A DNA stretch of 64,000 nucleotides from Mesocentrotus franciscanus (lineage: Eukaryota; Echinodermata; Echinoidea; Camarodonta; Strongylocentrotidae): positions 23,611,010 to 23,675,009 of the forward strand of contig CP137684.1 of the NCBI GenBank assembly GCA_037976565.1. Reading direction: 5' to 3'. How positions within the stretch are numbered: the first letter of the stretch is position 1; the number at the start of each line of letters is the position of its first letter. A program made the position numbers and the translations under genes. Positions 1-12,100 of the stretch are shown here, piece by piece. Below the pieces are notes generated by a model. That model searched no databases. It was given only the letters and a program-made list of their open reading frames with translations, and had not been told where the DNA came from.

Positions 1-52
1 AAAGTGTATGTATATATGTAGGCATGTAATCTGATTCGACTTGATAGCTTAC

Positions 53-166
53 TTGTTCCACACATAGTCCCAGTAAAGCCATCAACACAGTTACAAGTAA
101 AGAAGTTAACTTCATCAGTGCAAAATCCGTCATTCATACAAGGAGTGCTAGCACATTCGTCGATAT
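53..166 (-). CDS. EGF exon 15 (most 3' in window)
   Basis: This 114-bp exon lies between ag (167-168) and gt (51-52). It encodes a calcium-binding EGF starting [15 protein letters not shown] and ending FTGTMCGT. The last base is A, so the codon shared with the next exon reads AAT (Asn) if that exon begins AT. Confidence 0.85.
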
Positions 167-3100
167 CTGTGCAAATTGAGTTCCAAAGACAATCATGGGA
201 TAAAAGTGACAATGAAATAATTTCCATTTTACACATTTTTCTTTATTTGGCGGATAACAGGAAAGTAAAATAAAACCAGATATTCCAAAGGCAAAATAAT
301 GACAGTTGAGGAATATGTTACTTTATATATGAAAACAATTAATATATAAATCAAATGAGGATAACTAACTGAATGTCTCTTTTAATATTCCTATTTATTC
401 CAAAGTCGTAGCCTCACACGGAAAATATTCTCTGGATAAATTCTCAATTTCTAATAATGAGCCTTTATATTACCCTGCAAGAAAAAAGGAAAGCAAAACT
501 AAAAATCTTTTAATTGGGGATGATAAATTTCCTTAGCAAGGTCTAAGTTTGAAGACACCTAAGGACCAAACGTTGAATCTTTACGATTAATATAAAAAAG
601 CTACTTTTATCGTACCCTAAAACATATCTTAATTAATAGAGATTGTTGTCGGAATCACAATATCAACGCTGCTCTTTAAATGACCATGCACTCCTATTAT
701 CCATGTGTCTACTCGAAAACAAAAGAAGTGTAGTTTCTCTCATAATTTCTCCAAATTGTGAAACACCCTCTCGTCTTTTGCCTGTACTTTCACTTCTATT
801 GACTGTGACTAAAAAACTTTTCTAAGATTTTCCTCTCCAAATACTTGATTTTTAAGATTTTATTTCCTTGTTCACCCTTAATCAGTTTTTTTATATGAGC
901 AAAGAGGTATTGCATTACTCAAAAAGTGTATGTATATATGTAGGCATGTAATCTGATTCGACTTGATAGCTTACTTGTTCCACACATAGTCCCAGTAAAG
1001 CCATCAACACAGTTACAAGTAAAGAAGTTAACTTCATCAGTGCAAAATCCGTCATTCATACAAGGAGTGCTAGCACATTCGTCGATATCTGTGCAAATTG
1101 AGTTCCAAAGACAATCATGGGATAAAAGTGACAATGAAATAATTTCCATTTTACACATTCTTCTTTATTTGGCGGATAACAGGAAAGTAAAATAAAACCA
1201 GATATTCCAAAGGCAAAATAATGACAGTTGAGGAATATGTTACTTTATATATGAAAACAATTAATATATAAATCAAATGAGGATAACTAACTGAATGTCT
1301 CTTTTAATATTCCTATTTATTCCAAAGTCGTAGCCTCACACGGAAAATATTCTCTGGATAAATTCTCAATTTCTAATAATGAGCCTTTATATTACCCTGC
1401 AAGAAAAAAAGGGAAAGCAAAACTAAAAATCTTTTAATTGGGGATGATAAATTTCCTTAGCAAGGTCTAAGTTTGAAGACACCTAAGGACCAAACGTTGA
1501 ATCTTTACGATTAATATAAAAAAGCTACTTTTATCGTACCCTAAAACATATCTTAATTAATAGAGATTGTTGTCGGAATCACAATATCAACGCTGCTCTT
1601 TAAATGACCATGCACTCCTATTATCCATGTGTCTACTCGAAAACAAAAGAAGTGTAGTTTCTCTCATAATTTCTCCAAATTGTGAAACACCCTCTCGTCT
1701 TTTGCCTGTACTTTCACTTCTATTGACTGTGACTAAAAAACTTTTCTAAGATTTTCCTCTCCAAATACTTGATTTTTAAGATTTTATTTCCTTGTTCACC
1801 CTTAATCAGTTTTTTTATATGAGCAAAGAGGTATTGCATTACTCAAAAAGTGTATGTATATATGTAGGCATGTAATCTGATTCGACTTGATAGCTTACTT
1901 GTTCCACACATAGTCCCAGTAAAGCCATCAACACAGTTACAAGTAAAGAAGTTAACTTCATCAGTGCAAAATCCGTCATTCATACAAGGAGTGCTAGCAC
2001 ATTCGTCGATATCTGTGCAAATTGAGTTCCAAAGACAATCATGGGATAAAAGTGACAATGAAATAATTTCCATTTTACACATTCTTCTTTATTTGGCGGA
2101 TAACAGGAAAGTAAAATAAAACCAGATATTCCAAAGGCAAAATAATGACAGTTGAGGAATATGTTACTTTATATATGAAAACAATTAATATATAAATCAA
2201 ATGAGGATAACTAACTGAATGTCTCTTTTAATATTCCTATTTATTCCAAAGTCGTAGCCTCACACGGAAAATATTCTCTGGATAAATTCTCAATTTCTAA
2301 TAATGAGCCTTTATATTACCCTGCAAGAAAAAAAGGGAAAGCAAAACTAAAAATCTTTTAATTGGGGATGATAAATTTCCTTAGCAAGGTCTAAGTTTGA
2401 AGACACCTAAGGACCAAACGTTGAATCTTTACGATTAATATAAAAAAGCTACTTTTATCGTACCCTAAAACATATCTTAATTAATAGAGATTGTTGTCGG
2501 AATCACAATATCAACGCTGCTCTTTAAATGACCATGCACTCCTATTATCCATGTGTCTACTCGAAAACAAAAGAAGTGTAGTTTCTCTCATAATTTCTCC
2601 AAATTGTGAAACACCCTCTCGTCTTTTGCCTGTACTTTCACTTCTATTGACTGTGACTAAAAAACTTTTCTAAGATTTTCCTCTCCAAATACTTGATTTT
2701 TAAGATTTTATTTCCTTGTTCACCCTTAATCTGTTTTTTTTATATGAGCAAAGAGGTATTGCATTACTCAAAAAGTGTATGTATATATGTAGGCATGTAA
2801 TCTGATTCGACTTGATAGCTTACTTGTTCCACACATAGTCCCAGTAAAGCCATCAACACAGTTACAAGTAAAGAAGTTAACTTCATCAGTGCAAAATCCG
2901 TCATTCATACAAGGAGTGCTAGCACATTCGTCGATATCTGTGCAAATTGAGTTCCAAAGACAATCATGGGATAAAAGTGACAATGAAATAATTTCCATTT
3001 TTACACATTTTTCTTTATTTGGCGGATAACAGGAAAGTAAAATAAAACCAGATATTCCAAAGGCAAAATAATGACAGTTGAGGAATATGTTACTTTATAT

Positions 3101-6100
3101 ATGAAAACAATTAATATATAAATCAAATGAGGATAACTAACTGAATGTCTCTTTTAATATTCCTATTTATTCCAAAGTCGTAGCCTCACACGGAAAATAT
3201 TCTCTGGATAAATTCTCAATTTCTAATAATGAGCCTTTATATTACCCTGCAAGAAAAAAAGGGAAAGCAAAACTAAAAATCTTTTAATTGGGGATGATAA
3301 ATTTCCTTAGCAAGGTCTAAGTTTGAAGACACCTAAGGACCAAACGTTGAATCTTTACGATTAATATAAAAAAGCTACTTTTATCGTACCCTAAAACATA
3401 TCTTAATTAATAGAGATTGTTGTCGGAATCACAATATCAACGCTGCTCTTTAAATGACCATGCACTCCTATTATCCATGTGTCTACTCGAAAACAAAAGA
3501 AGTGTAGTTTCTCTCATAATTTCTCCAAATTGTGAAACACCCTCTCGTCTTTTGCCTGTACTTTCACTTCTATTGACTGTGACTAAAAAACTTTTCTAAG
3601 ATTTTCCTCTCCAAATACTTGATTTTTAAGATTTTATTTCCTTGTTCACCCTTAATCTGTTTTTTTTATATGAGCAAAGAGGTATTGCATTACTCAAAAA
3701 GTGTATGTATATATGTAGGCATGTAATCTGATTCGACTTGATAGCTTACTTGTTCCACACAAAGTCCCAGTATAGCCATCAACACAGTTACAAGTAAAGA
3801 AGTTAACTTCATCAGTGCAAAATCCGTCATTCATACAAGGAGTGCTAGCACATTCGTCGATATCTGTGCAAATTGAGTTCCAAAGACAATCATGGGATAA
3901 AAGTGACAATGAAATAATTTCCATTTTTACACATTTTTCTTTATTTGGCGGATAACAGGAAAGTAAAATAAAACCAGATATTCCAAAGGCAAAATAATGA
4001 CAGTTGAGGAATATGTTACTTTATATATGAAAACAATTAATATATAAATCAAATGAGGATAACTAACTGAATGTCTCTTTTAATATTCCTATTTATTCCA
4101 AAGTCGTAGCCTCACACGGAAAATATTCTCTGGATAAATTCTCAATTTCTAATAATGAGCCTTTATATTACCCTGCAAGAAAAAAGGAAAGCAAAACTAA
4201 AAATCTTTTAATTGGGGATGATAAATTTCCTTAGCAAGGTCTAAGTTTGAAGACACCTAAGGACCAAACGTTGAATCTTTACGATTAATATAAAAAGCTA
4301 CTTTTATCGTACCCTAAAACATATCTTAATTAATAGAGATTGTTGTCGGAATCACAATATCAACGCTGCTCTTTAAATGACCATGCACTCCTATTATCCA
4401 TGTGTCTACTCGAAAACAAAAGAAGTGTAGTTTCTCTCATAATTTCTCCAAATTGTGAAACACCCTCTCGTCTTTTGCCTGTACTTTCACTTCTATTGAC
4501 TGTGACTAAAAAACTTTTCTAAGATTTTCCTCTCCAAATACTTGATTTTTAAGATTTTATTTCCTTGTTCACCATTAATCTGTTTTTTTTATATGAGCAA
4601 AGAGGTATTGCATTACTCAAAAAGTGTATGTATATATGTAGGCATGTAATCTGATTCGACTTGATAGCTTACTTGTTCCACACATAGTCCCAGTAAAGCC
4701 ATCAACACAGTTACAAGTAAAGAAGTTAACTTCATCAGTGCAAAATCCGTCATTCATACAAGGAGTGCTAGCACATTCGTCGATATCTGTGCAAATTGAG
4801 TTCCAAAGACAATCATGGGATAAAAGTGACAATGAAATAATTTCCATTTTACACATTCTTCTTTATTTGGCGGATAACAGGAAAGTAAAATAAAACCAGA
4901 TATTCCAAAGGCAAAATAATGACAGTTGAGGAATATGTTACTTTATATATGAAAACAATTAATATATAAATCAAATGAGGATAACTAACTGAATGTCTCT
5001 TTTAATATTCCTATTTATTCCAAAGTCGTAGCCTCACACGGAAAATATTCTCTGGATAAATTCTCAATTTCTAATAATGAGCCTTTATATTACCCTGCAA
5101 GAAAAAAGGAAAGCAAAACTAAAAATCTTTTAATTGGGGATGATAAATTTCCTTAGCAAGGTCTAAGTTTGAAGACACCTAAGGACCAAACGTTGAATCT
5201 TTACGATTAATATAAAAAGCTACTTTTATCGTACCCTAAAACATATCTTAATTAATAGAGATTGTTGTCGGAATCACAATATCAACGCTGCTCTTTAAAT
5301 GACCATGCACTCCTATTATCCATGTGTCTACTCGAAAACAAAAGAAGTGTAGTTTCTCTCATAATTTCTCCAAATTGTGAAACACCCTCTCGTCTTTTGC
5401 CTGTACTTTCACTTCTATTGACTGTGACTAAAAAACTTTTCTAAGATTTTCCTCTCCAAATACTTGATTTTTAAGATTTTATTTCCTTGTTCACCCTTAA
5501 TCAGTTTTTTTATATGAGCAAAGAGGTATTGCATTACTCAAAAAGTGTATGTATATATGTAGGCATGTAATCTGATTCGACTTGATAGCTTACTTGTTCC
5601 ACACATAGTCCCAGTAAAGCCATCAACACAGTTACAAGTAAAGAAGTTAACTTCATCAGTGCAAAATCCGTCATTCATACAAGGAGTGCTAGCACATTCG
5701 TCGATATCTGTGCAAATTGAGTTCCAAAGACAATCATGGGATAAAAGTGACAATGAAATAATTTCCATTTTACACATTCTTCTTTATTTGGCGGATAACA
5801 GGAAAGTAAAATAAAACCAGATATTCCAAAGGCAAAATAATGACAGTTGAGGAATATGTTACTTTATATATGAAAACAATTAATATATAAATCAAATGAG
5901 GATAACTAACTGAATGTCTCTTTTAATATTCCTATTTATTCCAAAGTCGTAGCCTCACACGGAAAATATTCTCTGGATAAATTCTCAATTTCTAATAATG
6001 AGCCTTTATATTACCCTGCAAGAAAAAAAGGGAAAGCAAAACTAAAAATCTTTTAATTGGGGATGATAAATTTCCTTAGCAAGGTCTAAGTTTGAAGACA

Positions 6101-9100
6101 CCTAAGGACCAAACGTTGAATCTTTACGATTAATATAAAAAGCTACTTTTATCGTACCCTAAAACATATCTTAATTAATAGAGATTGTTGTCGGAATCAC
6201 AATATCAACGCTGCTCTTTAAATGACCATGCACTCCTATTATCCATGTGTCTACTCGAAAACAAAAGAAGTGTAGTTTCTCTCATAATTTCTCCAAATTG
6301 TGAAACACCCTCTCGTCTTTTGCCTGTACTTTCACTTCTATTGACTGTGACTAAAAAACTTTTCTAAGATTTTCCTCTCCAAATACTTGATTTTTAAGAT
6401 TTTATTTCCTTGTTCACCCTTAATCTGTTTTTTTTTTATATGAGCAAAGAGGTATTGCATTACTCAAAAAGTGTATGTATATATGTAGGCATGTAATCTG
6501 ATTCGACTTGATAGCTTACTTGTTCCACACATAGTCCCAGTAAAGCCATCAACACAGTTACAAGTAAAGAAGTTAACTTCATCAGTGCAAAATCCGTCAT
6601 TCATACAAGGAGTGCTAGCACATTCGTCGATATCTGTGCAAATTGAGTTCCAAAGACAATCATGGGATAAAAGTGACAATGAAATAATTTCCATTTTTAC
6701 ACATTTTTCTTTATTTGGCGGATAACAGGAAAGTTAAATAAAACCAGATATTCCAAAGGCAAAATAATGACAGTTGAGGAATATGTTACTTTATATATGA
6801 AAACAATTAATATATAAATCAAATGAGGATAACTAACTGAATGTCTCTTTTAATATTCCTATTTATTCCAAAGTCGTAGCCTCACACGGAAAATATTCTC
6901 TGGATAAATTCTCAATTTCTAATAATGAGCCTTTATATTACCCTGCAAGAAAAAAAGGGAAAGCAAAACTAAAAATCTTTTAATTGGGGATGATAAATTT
7001 CCTTAGCAAGGTCTAAGTTTGAAGACACCTAAGGACCAAACGTTGAATCTTTACGATTAATATAAAAAGCTACTTTTATCGTACCCTAAAACATATCTTA
7101 ATTAATAGAGATTGTTGTCGGAATCACAATATCAACGCTGCTCTTTAAATGACCATGCACTCCTATTATCCATGTGTCTACTCGAAAACAAAAGAAGTGT
7201 AGTTTCTCTCATAATTTCTCCAAATTGTGAAACACCCTCTCGTCTTTTGCCTGTACTTTCACTTCCATTGACTGTGACTAAAAAACTTTTCTAAGATTTT
7301 CCTCTCCAAATACTTGATTTTTAAGATTTTATTTCCTTGTTCACCCTTAATCTGTTTTTTTATATGAGCAAAGAGGTATTGCATTACTCAAAAAGTGTAT
7401 GTATATATGTAGGCATGTAATCTGATTCGACTTGATAGCTTACTTGTTCCACACATAGTCCCAGTAAAGCCATCAACACAGTTACAAGTAAAGAAGTTAA
7501 CTTCATCAGTGCAAAATCCGTCATTCATACAAGGAGTGCTAGCACATTCGTCGATATCTGTGCAAATTGAGTTCCAAAGACAATCATGGGATAAAAGTGA
7601 CAATGAAATAATTTCCATTTTTACACATTTTTCTTTATTTGGCGGATAACAGGAAAGTTAAATATAACCAGATATTCCAAATGCAAAATAATGACAGTTG
7701 AGGAATATCTTACTTTATATATGAAAACAATTAATATATAAATCAAATGAGGATAACTAACTGAATGTCTCTTTTAATATTCCTATTTATTCCAAAGTCG
7801 TAGCCTCACACGGAAAATATTCTCTGGATAAATTCTCAATTTCTAATAATGAGCCTTTATATTACCCTGCAAGAAAAAAGGAAAGCAAAACTAAAAATCT
7901 TTTAATTGGGGATGATAAATTTCCTTAGCAAGGTCTAAGTTTGAAGACACCTAAGGACCAAACGTTGAATCTTTACGATTAATATAAAAAAGCTACTTTT
8001 ATCATACCCTTAAACATATCTTAATTAATAGAGATTGTTGTCGGAATCACAATATCAACGCTGCTCTTTAAATGACCATGCACTCCTATTATCCATGTGT
8101 CTACTCGAAAACAAAAGAAGTGTAGTTTCTCTCATTACTTGTCCAATATAAAACATCCTCGGGTCTTTTGCTTGTACTTTCACTTCTATTGACTAAAGAA
8201 ACTTTTCTAAGATTTTCCTCTCAAATTACTTGATCTTTTAGATTTTATTTCCTTGTTTACCCTTTATCTCTAATTTTTATAAGAGCAAAGAGGTATTGCA
8301 TTACTCCAAAAGTTTATGTATTTATGTAGGCATGTAATCTGATTCGACTTGATAGCTTACCTGTTCCACACAAAGTCCCAGTATAGCCATCAACACAGTT
8401 ACAAGTAAAGAAGTTAACTTCATCAGTGCAAAATCCGTCATTCATACAAGGAGTGCTAGCACATTCGTCGATATCTGTGCAAATTGAGTTCCAAAGACAA
8501 TCATGGGATAAAAGTGACAAGAAATCTTTTTCTATTTTGAGAGATTTTTCTTTATTTGGCGGATAACAGGAAAATGAGGTGAAAGCAGATATTCTATATG
8601 CAAAATAATGACAGTTGATGAATACGTTACTTCATATACAATGTGAGTCAAATAAAAGTTTACACCTAGAAAATTGCTAATTATTTTAAAAATCATTCAT
8701 GAACAGTAAATTATTATACATGTTATGAAAGAGTGTTTATCCAAAATCATTCGGTATCATTTTGTGTGGTATGTGGTCACGCTTGGATGAACAGGAGACA
8801 TTTTTTAAAAGAGTGCAAAATCGACTTGCGCCAAAGTGATGCCTATGTGATATTTTAATATATTAATTGGGATTGGGGTATTAATTTGGTCTTTGCAGAT
8901 CCAAATAACATCCCGAACAACATTAATCGTGCCACACACATATCGAAACACACACAGAGTCACACTCAGTCTGTCACCCACCCACACACACACAATTCCG
9001 CGCACTCGCACACTCAGATAAATGAAAAATACACGCATCTAAGTCGTTATTACGTAATGAACATTTTTGTAAAATCGCAAATTTCCCATTTAATATCAAA

Positions 9101-12100
9101 ATGGATTTTAAATTCAATCATAATGTCAAAATGAAAGTTTAGTGCATTAACATCACAATTAATTGTTTCCTCCAAAGAACTCGGTCACTCTGCATTTAAA
9201 TGTGCTATGTTAGTGTGTGTGTGTTCCTTATATGTGGGTATGTGTGACTTTGCTTCTGAAACAAGCATATGCAATGCATCTTATTCGATACATTCAATTC
9301 ATTCTCTCACTTTAATACTTTTGCGCAAGTCGATTTTTGCCCTCTCGCAAACAATGCCTCCTGTTCATCCAAGCGTGAACACATACCACACAAAAAATCA
9401 TACTAAACGATTCGGGATATAACACTTTTTCAAGAAAATGTATGATAACCTTTCGTTCCTAGCTGACTTTTAAAATAAATGACAATTTTCTGAGTGTAAA
9501 CTTTTTTTTGAATCACACGGTATATAAAACCCATTAATAAATATATAAAATGAGGTAAATGAACTGAATATCTATTCTAATTTTCGTATTTCTTCCAAAA
9601 TCGTAGCCCCAGGATAGGAAATATTTTCTGGATAAAACCTCATTTTCTAAAAAACCCTCATGTGCCCCTGCCACAAAAATAAAAGGAAGCAAGAAATCAT
9701 TAATTTGGGGAGGGAAAAATATCCTGTGGATGGACTTATTTTAAAGACGCTTAGGGCCAACAAAAAAAAAATCTTTATGACTAGGATGAAATATTCTACT
9801 TTTATTGTACCCTAAAGTTTGTCTTAACTAATAGAGATTGTTGTGGCAATCACAATATCAACGCTGCTTTTTAAATGACCATGCACTCCTATTATCCATG
9901 TGTCTACTCGAAAACAAAAGAAGTGTAGTTTCTCTCATTACTTCTCCTAATTGTGAAACACCCTCTCGTCTTTTGCCTGTACTTTCACTTCTATTGACTG
10001 TGACTAAAGAAACTTTTCTAAGATTTTCCTCTCCAATTACTTGATTGCTTTAATTTTATATCCTTGTTCACCCTTTATCTGTAATTTGTAGATGAGCAAA
10101 GAGGTATTGCATATTTCCAAAAGTGTATGTTTGTAGGCATGTAATCGATTTGACTTTATAGCTTACCTGTTTCACACATAGTCCCAGTAAAGCCATCAAC
10201 ACAGTCACAAGTAAAGTTTTTAAATTCATCAGTGCAAAATCCGCCATTCATACAAGGATTGCTAGCACAATCGTCGATATCTGTGCGATGAGTTCCAAAG
10301 ACAATGAATAGGACAAAAGTGATGAGAAAATAATTTCCATGTTGACATATTTTTCTTTATTTGGCGGACAACAGGAAAATGAAGTCAAAACTGACATTCA
10401 AAATGCAAAATAGTGACATTTCAGAAATACGTTACTTAATATAAAAAAAGCATTAATAAATATATCAAAGGAGGTAAATTAACTGAATATCCGTTGAAAG
10501 TTTCGTATTTCTTCCAGAATCGTAGCCTGAGATAGAAAATATTGTATGACTAAAATCTCTTTTTCTAATAAACCTTCATGGACCCCTGCAAGATAAAAGG
10601 TAAAGCAAAAAATCTTTCATTTCGAGATTTATAAAATCGTCCTATGGATGGTTTTATATTAAAGAAACCTAATTAGGGCCAAAAGTTGAATCTGTACGAT
10701 GATAATAGAATATGCTACTCTGATTGTACCCTTAATGTTGACTTGATTTATAGAGATCGTTGTGGGAATCTCAATACCAACGCTGCTCTTTAAATGACCA
10801 TGCACTATTATCCATGTGTCTACTCGAAATCAAAAGAAGTGTAGTTTTTCTCATTACTGCTCCAAAATGTAAAAGATACCCTTGCGTCTTTTGCTGTACT
10901 TTCACTTCTGTTGACTCTGAATTAAGAACATTTTCAAAAATTTTCTCTGCAATTACTTGATGATTTTTCTTTTTATTTCTTTGTTCACCCTTTATCTATA
11001 ATTTTTAGACGAGCAAGGAGGTATTGCATTACTCAAAAGTGTATGTATGTAGGCATGTAATTTGGTTTGACTTGATAGCTCACCTGTTTCACACATAGTC
11101 CCAGTATAGCCATCAACACAGGCACAAGTAAACAAGTTAACTTCATCAGTGCAATTTCCGCCATTCATACAAGGATTGCTAGCACATTCATCGATATCTG
11201 TGCAAATCGAGTTCCAAAGACAATAATGGGATAAAAGTGATGAGAAAATAATTTCCATGTTGACATATTTTTCTTTATTTGGCGGACAACAGGAAAATGA
11301 GGTCAAAACTGATATTCAAAATGCAAAATAGTGATAATTGAGGAATATGTTACTTCAAATATAAAAAACATTAATAACTACTTTAAATGAGGTAAATTAA
11401 CTGAATATATCTTTTAGTATTCGAATTTGTTCCAAAATCGTAGCTTCAGATACGAAATACCTCTGGACAAAATCTCATTTTCTAATAAACATGCATGTGC
11501 CCCTGCAAGAAAAAGGGGAAAGGAAAGCAACAAGTCTTTCATTTCGAGATGAAAAAAGTCCTATGGATGGTTTTTAGTTTGAAGACACATAAGGGCCAAA
11601 AGTTTAATCTTTATGATTAGGATGAAATATGCCACTCTTACCGTACTCTAAAATATGTCTTAATTAATAGAGATCGTTGTGGGAATCGCAATATCGCTGC
11701 TCTTTAAATGACCATGGAATCCTTTTAAACATGTGTCTATTCGAAATCAAAAGAAGTGTGGTTTCTCTCATTACTGCTCCAAAATGTAAAAATACCCTTT
11801 CGTCTTTTGCTTGAGTTCTTATTTTTGTTGACTCTAAATTAATACAATTTTCAAAGATTTTCCTCTCCAGTTACTTGTTTTTGTGAATATTAATTTCCTT
11901 GTTCACCCTTTATCTCTAATTTTTAGATGAGCAAAGAGGTATTGCATTACTCCAAAAGTGTATGTATATATCTAGGCATGTAATCTATTTCGACTTGATA
12001 GCTTACCTGTTCCACACAAAGTCCCAGTATAGCCATCAACACAGTTACAAGTAAAGAAGTTAACTTCATCAGTGCAAAATCCGTCATTCATACAAGGAGT

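Larger units (their letters stand above)
1..8640. repeat. Homogeneous 924-bp exon-cassette tandem array
   Basis: About nine and a third direct copies of a 921-927-bp unit, each holding one EGF exon and its intron. Differences are mostly single-base changes in homopolymers (for example runs of A near 490, 1405 and 6028 and of T near 2730 and 6430). A lower-identity continuation of the same unit runs to about 14.0 kb. The repeat runs off the left edge, so the true copy number is unknown. Confidence 0.95.

Noticed and set aside
643..825. 60-codon frame on the plus strand repeated in every 924-bp cassette
   Set aside because: It lies in the intron of the EGF cassette on the opposite strand, starts with TTG rather than ATG, has no domain, and repeats only because the DNA repeats.
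8886..9134. His/Thr-rich frame within the TA-flanked element
   Set aside because: Produced by CA-rich simple sequence; an opposing frame is also open. No transposase features.
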